Assembly (NCBI RefSeq): GCF_018687715.1
Contig: NC_056766.1
Location: 38,721,433 to 38,785,432, forward strand
Direction of reading: 5' to 3'
DNA length: 64,000 nucleotides
Origin: Carya illinoinensis
Taxonomy: Eukaryota > Streptophyta > Magnoliopsida > Fagales > Juglandaceae
Below the pieces are notes generated by a model that was not told the DNA's origin, did not search any database, and worked only from the letters and a program-made list of their open reading frames with translations. This document shows positions 1-10,837 of this stretch, piece by piece; the stretch's first letter is position 1, and every line of letters begins with the position of its first letter. The position numbers and the translations under genes were made by a program.

Positions 1-19
1 GTGAAACACGTCCGCAACA
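1..19 (+). repeat. 3' tail of the truncated 5' LTR
   Basis: These 19 bases match the end of the 3' LTR (7083-7101) and end in CA directly before the primer-binding-site-like motif. The four mismatches are all G/A transitions. The rest of this LTR lies outside the window. Confidence 0.7.
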
Positions 20-38
20 ATTGGCGTCATCTGTGGAA
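20..38 (+). other. Primer-binding-site-like sequence
   Basis: The sequence ATTGGCGTCATCTGTGGAA follows the LTR tail directly. It resembles the TTGGCGCCGTCTGTGGGAA block found at this place in many plant gypsy elements, with probable deamination changes. The cognate tRNA was not determined. Confidence 0.6.
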
Positions 39-52
39 TCTCTATTTGTCCT

Positions 53-1006
53 ATGACTAGAATGCTTTTCACATGCCCAGGAAACACGTCCAGCCAAACC
101 GAAAGGGTAGAGATGGAAGCACACAGCCCTGGACCTAGCCAACCTCCTCAAGAAAATGAGGAAATGATAAAGTTGCATCATGACCTACGTAGTTTAATGG
201 ACAAATATGAAGAGATGGCCAAGAAAATAGGTACGGCTATTTGAGTGGATCAATTGCTGACCAACACTAATCTATCGTACAGTGCAGAAATCATGGCAAT
301 ATGCCTACCACCAAGATTCAAAGTCTCAACAATAGACAGGTATGATAGATCAAAAGATCTAGTGGATCACTTAGAAACCTTCAAAGCTCACATGACACTG
401 CACGGATTCTCTGAGGAAATTGCATATAGGGCTTTCCGTTTAACTTTAAAGGGAATGGCCCAAGGGTGGTTCGAAACATTACAATCAGGATCCATCGACA
501 GTTTTGAAGAATTGGGCAGCTAGTTTTTAACCTAGTTGATGGCTAGTTGGAGGCGAAGAAGGCCAGCGATGTACCTACTAACTATGAAGAAGAGGGAAGA
601 GGAGAGCCTGAAGGCATATCTAGCACGATTCAATAATGAGAAAATGACAACCGACGATCAAGATGAAGAAATTATGTTGGTTGCTCTACTTAGTGGAATT
701 TGGCCAAGAAGTCCCTTTATGGCCAAGTTCGCAAGGAAGACCTCCTCTACCTTGCAAGAATGTATGGATAGGGCGGATAAGTCAACGCTGAAGATACATT
801 GATCGCCTTGACAACTAGACCGGAGAAGAAAAAAGAACAAGCACCCAAAGGGAATTCAAAAAAGGAGCGAGATGGAGGGTTGAGATCGAGGAGAAATCCA
901 CACGAAGGAAGACGAGACACCCGCACAAGTAATCACATGCATTACTCAAGTGTATACATGCAAGACAAAGTTAAAGAGGCCAAGAATGGTGAGGAACAGG
1001 GGTAGG
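53..1006 (+). pseudogene. Gypsy gag polyprotein remnant
   Basis: Pieces in successive frames resemble the plant retrotransposon gag core. 245-523 carries PVDHLETFKAHMTLHG-like residues (here LVDHLETFKAHMTLHG) followed by AFRLTLKGMAQGWF and GSIDSFEEL. 536-802 carries RRRPAMYLLTMKKREEESLK, then AYLARFN and WPRSPFM. These are typical of the retrotrans_gag region that forms the particle. Stops fall at 242-244 and 521-523, and TAG occurs twice near 521-535 where Gln codons are usual. No zinc knuckle could be recognised downstream; 1010-1440 is a low-identity, frame-broken linker with a C-run at 1144-1159. It is not functional. Confidence 0.85.
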
Positions 1007-1443
1007 GGTGACAGACCTAGAAGTACTACACCTACCACAATACGAGCAGCCATAGAACTGAAGATTGCTATACATTGAAGCAAAAGATTGAGGAGATGAG
1101 GGGAAACAGTGAGCTAGAACGCATTGTCGCCTGGAATGCTACTCCCCCCCCCCCCCCCCTTAGCGACGCCTGGGGGACAGAAGGCAAGAGCTCAAGCGCC
1201 AGCGGAGCTAAAGCCCAAGAAGAAGAGGCTCTCTAAGAAGAGAAAGGAGATCACAAGAACCACAAGAGTGTCACTCTAGGAAAGATGGAAATCGAAGGAA
1301 CCCTCATGTAGGTGAGATACAGACAATCGCTAGAGGATATGCCTAGGGTGGTCTCACTTCCTCCAGGAGGAAAGCATATGCTAGGTGGGCCAAGTATGAG
1401 GAAGTATACAACATATGAAGCTTCACCTGCCAAGCAACCCTAA

Positions 1444-1945
1444 GTGCAAGTTTCACCCGTGATCTCCTTTGATGATGATGATTGTCGAGGGGTAGTCTAC
1501 CTACATGAACATGCATTAGTGCTAACAATACTAATAGCAAATTACACCACACAAAGAATATTGATCCACAATGGGAGTTCTGCAGACGTCCTATTTTGGG
1601 ACTCATTCACAAGAATGGCAATCAATGTAGACCAGATGAACCCGATGCAAACTACTTGAAAGGGTATTACTGGAGAAGCAGTGCAACCTAGAGAGTCCAT
1701 CACGTTACCGGTGTCAGTAGAGACAGATCCCCACCTTGCCACTACCATGACAGAATTCCTAGTGGTAAGAACCTAACTAGCATATAATGTTATTATTGGC
1801 CGACCCACATTGAATGCTTTAAGGGCAATCACCTCCACCTACCATCTGAAAATGAAATTTCCCACAAGAACAAGGATTGGTGAGGTACGTGGTGAACAGG
1901 TGCTTGCCCAAGAATGCTACATCCAAGAGCTTAAGCAAAGGGAAT
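1444..1945 (+). pseudogene. Retropepsin-like protease remnant of the gypsy element
   Basis: The segment encodes ILIHNGSSADVLFWDSF, the usual ILVDNGSSADILF block of plant gypsy proteases, with the catalytic Asp replaced by His. Further on are [35 protein letters not shown] and [11 protein letters not shown], all in the order expected for the protease and linker before RT. Stops at 1657-1659 and near 1774 break the frame. Loss of the catalytic Asp alone would abolish proteolysis. Confidence 0.8.
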
Positions 1946-2146
1946 GAAAAGTGGAAGTGGCCAAGACACAGGACGATGTTGTCGCGATCCTCCCACTGCC
2001 ACCAGAAATTTCATGATAGAAGCCAAAATAAGAGACGAAGACACCTTGAGACAAAGGGAGGCAGACAAACACTTAAAGCTTATCAACAATGACTCAGCTC
2101 AACCGGAGAACTGCTTGAAGATTGGAACTAGAATGATGAGTGATTA

Positions 2147-3140
2147 AAGGTGGCTACTGAAACAACTCCTCCTCGAGCACAAAGATGTCTTCGCATGGAG
2201 TCATAAAGACATGCCAAGAATTGATGTGGAGGATAGAACACAAAATAAATGTCAATCTGAGAGCTAGAGCTGTCAAAAAGAAGAAAATGAGTTTTAGTTC
2301 CGAGAAGTACAGGGAGATTGCAGGAGGTAGATCGGTTGCTAGCAGCGGGATTCATTAGAGAAACTCAGTACCCTAAGTGGTTGTCAAATATAGTATTGGT
2401 GAAAAAATCCAATTGGAAATGGCAAATGTGCATGGACTTCACAAAACTTAACAAAACCTGCCCAAAAAATAGTTTTCCTCTTTTGCACATAGACTTGATA
2501 GTCGACGCCACAGCAAGACACAAGGTGTTAAGTTTCATGGATGACTACTCAAGATATAATTAAATCCAGATAAATCAGGTTGACCAAGAAAAGACGACTT
2601 TCATAACTAATCGGGGATTATACAGCTACAAGGTCAATGCTTTCGGCTTGAACAATGTAGGGGTGACTTACCAGAAATTAGTAAACAAGATATTCAAACA
2701 TCGAATGGGCCGAAACATGGAAGTATATGTAGACGTGTTTCACACATACGATCACTTGCAACCAAAGAGTTGTGTGGCATGAGGGTTCTAGGGAACTCCT
2801 CTGATGTCTAAGTCAATGATCACAATAAGAATCTCCTTTTCTAAACAACATATGGATGATCTAAGAGAAGCCTTTGATGTGCTACACCGATACAAGATGA
2901 AACTTAACCAACTAAGTGCACATTCAAAGTATAATTAGGAAAATTCCTAGGGTTCATGGTCTCAAAAATGGGCATCGAGGCAAATCCTGAGAAATTGCAG
3001 GAAATCATTGAGATGAAGTTGCCCACAAACCTAAACGAAGTTCAAAAGTTGGCGGGAAAAATAGCAGTGCTCAACAGGTTTGTGTCCAGATCGATAGTTA
3101 GGTGTCTCCCTTTGTTTCAAGTCCTAAAAAAAGCACAAAG
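2147..3140 (+). pseudogene. Gypsy reverse transcriptase remnant
   Basis: Recognisable RT blocks occur in order: HKDVFAWSHKDMP (about 2181), LLAAGFIRETQYPKWLSNIV (2338-2397), WQMCMDFTKLNKTCPKN, a motif-A-like block ending FMDDYSRYN at 2563, TTFITNRGLYSYKVNAFGL (motif B region), then EVYVDV, where the catalytic YVDD begins. At that point a foreign 70-bp segment interrupts the domain (see 2735-2806). The thumb and connection follow: DDLREAFDVLHRYKMKLN, FLGFMVSKMGIEANPEK and NEVQKLAGKIAVLNRFVSRS. Reading ends at about 3140, where a deletion joins it to the far end of pol. Confidence 0.85.
2735..2806 (-). repeat. Inverted fragment of an LTR end inserted in the RT catalytic motif
   Basis: The reverse complement of 2735-2806 aligns with the end of the 3' LTR at about 7012-7091. 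Shared strings include CATCA(A/G)AGGAGTT, AGAACCC(C/T)CATGCCACACAACT, TTGCAAGTGAT and AAACAC. It lies between the codons for YVD and the residues that normally follow the second Asp, so it disrupts the polymerase active site. Confidence 0.7.
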
Positions 3141-3275
3141 TTGGGACCCCAATGGGAAAGGCCAAACGTCATGGCAGCCAGCTATTGCCCAAGAGCATAT
3201 CAACTCAAAGACACTATCGACCGTGAACTACCTCACCCTTGGAACGTCGAGCACTTAAGAAGATACTACATTTAA
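3140..3275 (+). pseudogene. C-terminal tail of gypsy pol joined by internal deletion
   Basis: In one frame the sequence reads LGPQWERPNVMAASYCPRAY, which matches the LGPNWEGPY block after the integrase core, then LPHPWNVEHLRRYYI and TAA at 3273-3275, the standard end of such polyproteins. The preceding sequence is RT connection (VLKKAQS), so RNase H and the integrase catalytic core are missing. The junction lies at about 3138-3142. Confidence 0.75.
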
Positions 3276-3421
3276 CCCAGGGTGTATTTTATTCAGTGCA
3301 ATAAGTTTGAAAGCATGTGTACACTTTATCATTACTTTGCATATTTATGTCACTTTGTCATTACTTTGAATACTTATGTCAGTTAATTTAGCTGGGGAAT
3401 ATTTTCTTGCATCTAACTCTT

Positions 3422-3706
3422 GTTGCCAAGGTTACATAGTCAAGACATACTCCCACTACACAAATCACCAAAGTTACATGGTCGAGGCTCCCTCCCGCCA
3501 CACTCTTATTGCCATAGTTATGCGGTTGAGGCACTCTCCTACTACACCAATCGCCAGAGTTATGCAGTTGAGGCTCCCTCCTGCCACACTCTTATCGCCA
3601 AGATTACATGGTCGAGGCATCCTTCGACTCCACCACTCGCCAGAGTTACACAATCAAGGCTCCCTCTTGCCACACTCTTGTCGCCAAGATTATGCAGTCG
3701 GAGTAA
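3422..3706 (+). repeat. Tandem repeats, about 43-bp unit, 3' of pol
   Basis: There are about seven diverged copies of a unit like TCGCCAGAGTTATGCAGTTG followed by AGGCTCCCTCCTGCCACACTC. The copies starting near 3546, 3590, 3634 and 3678 are the clearest. Minisatellites at this position are common in plant gypsy elements. The two open frames that cross the block are by-products of the repeat. Confidence 0.75.
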
Positions 3707-4238
3707 TCTAACTCTAACCAAAATATCCGAAAAATGTAGGCATGCATAGCTTAATGATCAACCATCTCCTTTAAGAGGAGAAAATCACGGGGTAGAGCAA
3801 CATATTTGATATTTCAGTTGAATTCCTTTCAGAAAATAACACAATATAGTGAAAGATAACAAGGCAAACAATACAACAATATTGAAGTAACATTTACATC
3901 ATTAAAGTAAGGAACCAAATTGCAAGCAAAGCATAGTCCTTTAAAAAAAAAAAATCTAAGTGTATTGTCCCTAATACAAATTCTAAAGAGAAAAACTTCA
4001 GAAAATGCGAGGAGGGGGGAAAGGGTCCGGCATAGTATCCCTTCCAAAAGATTTTAAATATGTTAAGCAAAGGAGCTAGCTCGGATGGACTTCCAGTTCA
4101 GGATGCGAAGATCCGCCTAGGGATGGTTAAGCAGGAACTCACACAACCATTAATCCCAAGCTTGAACCCAAGACCCCAAGCTCGGCCTCAAACTAAGTAA
4201 GCAGTCGTCAGCTAAGGAAGAATGTGAGCAAACTCACT

Positions 4239-4836
4239 CTAAGAGCAGCCCAACTCGGTGTTCAATTCGGTCACCTTAACTTTCGAGTCTGATAACTGTT
4301 TTATGCAAGTCTCAAGAACTTGATTCGGCTGCAAATAATGGTGGTCATACTCCTTAAGTCCTTTTTTCGCCTCCACCAAATCTTGTTCAACCCTGACCTT
4401 CTCACCCTTCGCTATGCTCAATCTAGTATTGGCTTCTTGGTGCCCTTCTTTGGAGGTTAGTAGGCAATCAGTGTAATCAACCGTCACCTTTTTTAGCTCC
4501 TAATTTTCTACCTTCATTTGGTTAAGGTGAGCAACTAGATCATTCCTCTCATTCCCATTCGTTTCTACTTCGTGACAATAACAGTCGGACTCTTCCAAAG
4601 AGCTAGCGAACTCGCTTCTAAGTGAGTCAACTTGGGCGTATAATGAAGCCAACCAGCCTTCAAGCTCACGGGAAGGGGACTCAACTCAGGATAATTTGGG
4701 AGCCATCTCCTCTTTCTTGGCCCGAGCAACACGTCACTATGGGCTTGACCGATAAAGGATCACATAAATTGCTTTTCTTCCTTTAATTCCAAACTATCCT
4801 CAACCAAAGCAATGATCAACTCCCTTTAAAAAATAG

Positions 4837-4879
<43 letters not shown>

Positions 4880-6427
4880 ACAAAAGGGCAGGAAAGAAAA
4901 CTCTTAAGGCAAAGGAACTCGCTGGCGAGAGGATACTGCGAAGGTTACAAACGGTGGAGTGAATGTTCTCTTCACGACGAGCACGCCAGTGTTGAGAGGA
5001 ACTAGCTAGGCAAGAACTAGATGAACCTTGAGGATCAAGAACCTTAAAGGAAACACGAGTGAAACCCACCAAAGCAAGAGTATCTTGAACAAAATTTGAC
5101 GGAAAGCTTGGAGGAATGCTCATATTCGCTCCCGCCTATTGATTGGGAGGCAACTCTACATCATCCTTCCGAATAGGTGATGCCCAAGAAGGATCGGCGA
5201 GAGGGTTATCATCTAGAAAAGTCGAAGAAGGCTCACCACCCTCAACGGGGGAAATGTTGAAAGATGGAGAGGGGATCAATACCCTACTTCAGCGGCCTAT
5301 CTACTGAGTAACTACGAATGGTCTATTAGGTGACAAGGCAGCTTCAAACGTTATCACCGACTCGAGATCAACCTCAAGTGGAGCCATAATCTCATCAAGG
5401 GAATTGGTTAAGGGTACTGGGAGAGGGTTTGATTTTCCCTGGCCACTTGCCAAAGGTGGTGGAGAGGGCCCACCCCTTGTGGAACTGGACTCATCTAAAG
5501 CTGCCACAGCCGTACGAGCTTTCATCTTCTTCCTCCCCCTGCAGTGGGTTGTGGCCCCCTCTTTAAGCCACTCACCAATGATGGGGATCCTAAAAATTCA
5601 CGCCCAAGAACGAGGGCCCGACTAGGCACCATTAAAAATCTATCAATATTATAGGGAGTCAAAATGACATCCGACCAGGTAAAGCTAGTATTTTGATCTG
5701 CCCAAGCCTACATTAATTGAATATGAGCCTCACTCGAGTAGAAAGAAGAATCTCGAATCCACACTCCTCGAGAATTGGAGACCACTAAGCCCTAATGCAG
5801 AATTCCTGATTCAAGACCTCATCCGTATGGAATTCCCAACCATCACCCGAGTCGATGAAAAATTTCCTCTGCCAATCCTTAGTGTGGGAATATTTACACT
5901 CTAACTAGGTTATTTTATTGCGAGCTCTAAAACTACAAAGGTTCCCATCCAAGCGTCTAAATCTATAAAGAGAAAGGAGCTCACGAGCCGTGAGATCGGG
6001 ATATTCATCACATGTAGGCTCACCGTCAAATCCTCCAAGCATTAGGCACAAATTCGGCTAGGGCAAGTCCCAAGAGGTCTCACATCACGGACAGGTCGTA
6101 CAAAGGGAAAACGAAGCCCCATCATAAACATGGCCATATACAGGGCAACAAAAATGACCATACATCTCTCGTCGACGGCTCCAAGACGCTGATCAAGTCA
6201 TTCTAAAGCCATCAAATCCAGGATGTTGAAGCTGTCCCTTGTGACGTCCTATTTGCAACGGGAAATGGTTGAGGACCATCGATGACCCTAAAAAATCGAG
6301 CAAGGAGCATTCTCCCCTTCCCTTATAGGTTTAGCAATGGCCCCTTCAGGGCGAACAGGGGAATCGCTGGGTTGTGAAGAACCAGCCCATGAGAGGAAGC
6401 CATAGGATTGCTCTTAGAGGAAGCCAT
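4239..6427 (-). pseudogene. Antisense ORF region (putative gypsy-type transposon protein with coiled coil), degenerate
   Basis: On the - strand a start at 6427 opens MASSKSNPMASSHG, including a duplicated MASS. Further down, in broken frames, are GLALAEFVPNAWRI, LYRFRRLDGNLCSFRARNK and DWQRKFFIDSGDGWEF, which resemble the Putative gypsy type transposon domain (PF04195) of plant antisense ORFs. After a Pro/Ser-rich segment (5301-5525) comes a charged heptad-rich region (4239-4487, VRVEQDLVEAKKGLKEYDHH) that looks like a coiled coil. A GA microsatellite (4840-4876) interrupts the middle. Its function in the element is unknown. Many stops make it a pseudogene. Confidence 0.65.
4840..4876. repeat. 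(GA)n microsatellite
   Basis: An uninterrupted GA run lies within the antisense ORF region. It produces a Ser/Leu run in a - strand frame. Confidence 0.95.
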
Positions 6428-6606
6428 AGATTTACAGTGAAAGCTGAGAGAGTGTATAGAAAGAAAACAGAGCGCTCGAGAGAAGAAAGGAGAGAATCAA
6501 AAGAGAAGGCAATGGGAAAGAGAGTGTCTGAAAACTATAAGTATCCATGACGGTTAAAGGGAAATGTGTGAAAGGGCGCAAAGGCAAAACTGAGAAGGGG
6601 CACAAA

Positions 6607-7101
6607 TGACAAAAAATTCAAATAACAAGGCAACACTATGATTACAAGTCTCATCACACTGCGCGTGATGAGACTTCGCGAGGTAACTAGAAGGAGCTTA
6701 ATACCACTCCGAGGCCTATTGGGCCTGGGCTACAACTCAGGCCAATAACCCAATCCCCTGATAGCCCAATCCATCACAATCATTGAAAGAATAACTGATT
6801 GAGAGTCTCCAAGGCAATGAGAGCTATGCGATCATTTATATTTGGCTAAGCTCTCTGTCCCGAGACTTTAATTTCAAATAATAGATAAGCCCACTACCGC
6901 ATGGCAACAGAATTCTCATGGGCTCTATATATACATATCACTCATGTATGTGAAGATCATCTTATTCATTTGTCTAGAAAAAGAGTTTCTTATTATAATC
7001 ACTGACTTAGGCATCAAAGGAGTTTTCCAGAACCCCCATGCCACACAACTATTTAATTGCAAGTGATTGTGTGTATGCTGTTGTAAAACACATCCACAGC
7101 A
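6607..7101 (+). repeat. 3' LTR of the first gypsy element
   Basis: The right end, GTAAAACACATCCACAGCA at 7083-7101, matches the 5' LTR tail at 1-19. A TATA box is plausible at 6923-6934 (TCTATATATACA). CACTGACTTAGGCATCAAAGG at about 7000 is the usual R/U5 block of plant gypsy LTRs. The left edge is uncertain: TGAC at 6607 directly after the purine-rich GAGAAGGGG (6592-6600, possible polypurine tract) is my best guess. Confidence 0.6.
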
Positions 7102-8750
7102 GTAACTATGTCAGGGTTGAACAGCTGCCACGAGTGGTCAAGTTTACATGCTAAGATTTTCCATTTTTAGATAACATGAATATTGAGTTAGATTTCACAT
7201 ACAACTCATGTACTGTAACATGCATAGATCGAGATCCTAGTTCGAGACAGACTTTTCTTCCTCAGAATTTTCTCCTTTCAAGAGATATATATAATATTAT
7301 ATATTATGTAATATACATTCCTGATCTATATTAATATATAATAACTTATGCATGGCAAATTATAAATATATAAGATTATCCCTGTTTATATAACATAAAT
7401 GCATAGTGTCATTAATGTTGTAGAATATTTCTCACTATTGATGCCGAGATCGAGTGACGTCTTACACATGGGCATGCATTGTCGAGCATCTAAAGTGGTT
7501 CTAGAGCCAATATTTCACTGCTCAGAACTCTTTTTAGTTTCCGCTTGCTGTTGCCTAGATATATATTTATATATTGGTGTATATTTTGGACTCAAACTTA
7601 ACACCCTGTCGGTATACATACATATATATATATATTAGGACATATATTATATATATATGAAAGGGTTCGGTATGACTTTGCCTATTATTCTCCTTTTTCT
7701 TTTCGTTTACAAATGCAGACATTTGGGACCAATGGAGGTGATTGCAAGTGTACGAGGGGTCATCATATCAGCCGTTACTGACTTTTGTCTCAATGTATAA
7801 AGCCAAATGAAGATGGTAGTTGAAATATTTGAGCCTCCACATGATATATATATATATATATATATATATAAGCTGGCTTTTAGGTAGGTTTGCTTTGATA
7901 CTTATAGTACTATTTAGGGACATAAAATCGAGGTAGTCTTTGGAGTCTTCGATCGACAAACCCTAGAATGAAAATGGTAATAAAAGTTTTAAAAAATATA
8001 TATCATTAATTAATAATTGGTCGACCACGAATTATGTTGTATCTAAATATGACTAATTATATAGTACTACTTATACTGGCTATTATATGATCGACGTGGA
8101 TTAATGCTCTCTCTCACACTAACACATCATGCATGATACTTCAACCGACGGCACATGCATGCGTGATCCATATTGTTCCTGCATGCATCCAGCAACCCTT
8201 ATAATTACCTGCTTAATTCAAATTAGCACTGTAACAAGGTGAATTAATCATAAGAAGCTACATGCATGCATGCATGGTTAGCTATCATGATCATATATAT
8301 TAATATATTCAAGAGCTTGCGCCTTGACCATCGCTAGCTCAAAGCTGTGAAAGTGCGATATACATGGATTTTGTTCGCATGAGATCAGATCCAACAGAAA
8401 TTTTGAGATAGTTTTTCTTACTTTTTTTAATTTCTTTCGCTTAATTCTTCAGTTTTAAGATCAGTACTACTCATGTTATGTAATTTTTATGATCTAATCG
8501 TGTTTAATTGATTGATCTGCTTAGGTTTTGATCACCAAGTCAGGGAGAATGATCAGTACTAGTTCGATCGATCAAAAAAGGGATCATCGGGACCTGTCAA
8601 CATGATCATCCTGTACGTGATCTGCAGGGAGCTTTTCCAAGGTTAGAAACCCACATGTATTGTCGTGTTTCTCCTCTACCTAGCTATTCTAGACATGATT
8701 TGGATATTGGCCGGTTAAGCATATATACGTGCACGTACACGTACTTGTAA
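7102..8750. other. AT-rich spacer without a recognised gene
   Basis: This contains TA microsatellites (7622-7660, 7845-7870) and a run of CATGCATG (RY-type) motifs at 8263-8277. One short stretch at about 8526-8640 lies between an AG and a GT and could be a small exon, but no protein is recognised. Otherwise nothing is supported. Confidence 0.6.
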
Positions 8751-8751
8751 T

Positions 8752-10811
8752 ACTACAACAAAAATTGGGAGGATTTTTGTTTGGGGCGAAATGAAAATGT
8801 TCCAAAAAATGAGATGTAGGGATGAAATTCAAATTTCATTCCTAAAATAAAGAGTTCAAACGGAGATTTAATGCAGAAATATCTAAAGGGAATGGAGAAA
8901 CATTCGAACATGATATATTCCGTTCGTTTTACAATTATTGATGGCAACAAAATACCTTACTTAATTATGGATAAATATTTAATTTATATAAAAATTAGCA
9001 ATTAAATAATAGAAATAATAGAAATAAATAATTAATTTAGAAAAGATAAAAATAGATTTAATTCATAATTAAATTCAATTTACAAACCACCAAATATTGT
9101 TCATACCAAAAACAAAAGAAAAATGTAAATAAAAGACATAGACTACTAAGATCCCAAATCTATGTACGCATCCTCGACTATAGCTATGCATGTCACTAGC
9201 AATGTCAGTGAATAGTGATCATGATCTAAGTCACAGATATGGCATCAATCTCTATATATAAGTCAGAGATGCTAGCATTAATCTCTGTATGGAAGTCAGA
9301 CACGGCACTACGGATCTTCGTACACACTGCATCAATCACTGTTGATGTCTGTCCGATGATCATTGGACACACTATATTTGTCATCTCCTCATGAGTAGCT
9401 ATGCATGATGCCTCAACCTGCGTGAATGTCTCACTGGTTGATACTCCACAATCTCTCGAGTGTGCATCTCTCTGAGTATCGACCAAGTCTAGAATAGGAC
9501 TATTAAGACGAAGTCTCGAGTGTCCCATGCTTCGTAATAAGGTAGAGAAGTTGATCGGTCCAATCAGCTTTTGGACACGCTCAGCAATATCTGGTAGGAC
9601 CCCGACATGTAGCATAAATCATGTGATCAGGATCCCGAATAGCAATATATTTGTCGTAATGTACCAGGCCTCTAATCAAATCCTATTGAATATGTAACCC
9701 ACTAGGTCAATAGAAACCTCACGAGCGACGCGTATCATCAACTTTGTCCGATTTATGCCAACCTCTATCTTGTATCGTCGATGATCAATGTTGTTGACGA
9801 TAATTAAGTTCATGATCTTTAAGAAATTAGATAAATCTACTTGTTTGATGCTCTTTGTCCCATCATAGGGAGGAGAATTTAGACCAATAATCAACTCCCT
9901 CACCTCATAATCAGCGAGACCATCGAATTCATCTATATAAGATCCCTTGTTCTCCGCTCCCCATAACCCGAAGTTGGAGACTCTCTATGCAGTACGTTTG
10001 GATATGCAGTGCTCAATGGATGAATTCCAATGAAATTAGCAAGTTTGTTCTCTGAAAATATAAGTGAAGCTCCTTAAATCGAGATCTGGTATGCCCCTCT
10101 GTCATCTGGGCTGGCACCTCCAAACTCTTTAGAGAACTCAGAGATGATTTCAATATAAGAAATGAGATCTCATGCTTCATCCTTCTGGTCGAGGGTTGGT
10201 GTCCGACCACGATCAATGAAGACTGATGTCAAGGAATGACCCTTCAAGATAAGAGTTAGAAAGTGAGAGATCTTCACCTTACGCTCTAATAAAATAGTCC
10301 TCTCTCGAATTGTTTCAATGGAAGGTTGCTCTAGTTAGCCACGCTTACATCCTATATATGACATTATCAACCTAAAATTTAAAAATAATATATATATATG
10401 CAAAATTAGTTATAAAATATAATACATAAATATTCATAAAATTATATACTAGTTGAAACAATGAGAAACTATTTTCTGTTATACCATTCGATCAAATCCC
10501 TAACCGTTTGAACGTTAAATTCTTACAACACCATTCGAATGTGAAACATATATGTTCGAACACTAAAATTAAATTTAGTTCAAACGTATGGTGAACCGAT
10601 CAACCATTTGACATTTGTGTTCCTACGGTTCGAACGAGTTTATATCGAACTCAGTCATGGCTGAGTCAACTCAGTGGCCATGAAAATGAAAGGAATCCCA
10701 GCCAAATATGGTGGCCATTGACAGAAAAACCAAGTTTTCCTTTTTTTTTTTACAAATAATCTAATAAAACCTATATATAAAATCAACCATTATTCAAATG
10801 TAAAGGTTGTA
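8752..10811 (+). mobile_element. Left arm of CACTA-like element A
   Basis: The left border TACTACAACAAAAATTGG at about 8752 resembles a CACTA terminus with a changed first base. Motifs of the type CATTCGAAC, GTTCGAACG and GTTCAAACG recur at 8856-8935 and 10480-10640. The same motif set resumes right of element B at 37920-38060 and again at 39120-39400 and 39960-40060. This is the reason for treating the two flanks as one interrupted element. No matching right terminus was found, so the assignment is an inference. Confidence 0.45.
9226..10364 (-). pseudogene. Putative plant transposon protein (PF20167-like), broken
   Basis: Reading from an ATG at 10364, frame pieces give FGGASPDDRGAYQ, VREFY-like VRELIIGLNSPPYDG, VDLSNFLKI, VAREVSIDLVGYIFNRI, a WYITTNILLFGILIT-like stretch and MLHVGVLPDIAE. 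The succession of a short leader, a small-ligand-like core and a hydrophobic FPSLIT-type segment recalls the Putative plant transposon protein domain. The C-terminal part (9226-9500) has repeats of SDFHTEINASISDLYIEIDA character. One frameshift lies between 10013 and 9903, and there are several stops. The family call rests on pattern memory only. Confidence 0.4.
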
Positions 10812-10837
10812 CACTACAACAGAAATCACTTTTCCCG

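Larger units (their letters stand above)
1..7101 (+). mobile_element. Decayed Ty3/gypsy LTR retrotransposon, Tat-like, 5' LTR cut by window edge
   Basis: The order is: tail of a 5' LTR (1-19), primer-binding-site-like sequence (20-38), gag (53-1006), protease (1444-1945), reverse transcriptase (2147-3140), a short remnant of the pol C-terminus ending with TAA at 3273-3275, tandem repeats (3422-3706), antisense coding remnants (4239-6427) and a 3' LTR ending at 7101. An antisense ORF between integrase and the 3' LTR is known in the Tat group (Ogre/Retand relatives), so Tat is my inference. Positions 1-19 align with 7083-7101 at 15 of 19 bases, and all four differences are transitions. RNase H and most of integrase are deleted, and every reading frame is broken. 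The element cannot be autonomous. Confidence 0.85.

Noticed and set aside
3376..3749. Two overlapping plus-strand frames of about 110 codons
   Set aside because: Both are produced by the 43-bp tandem repeat, which happens to lack stops in two frames.
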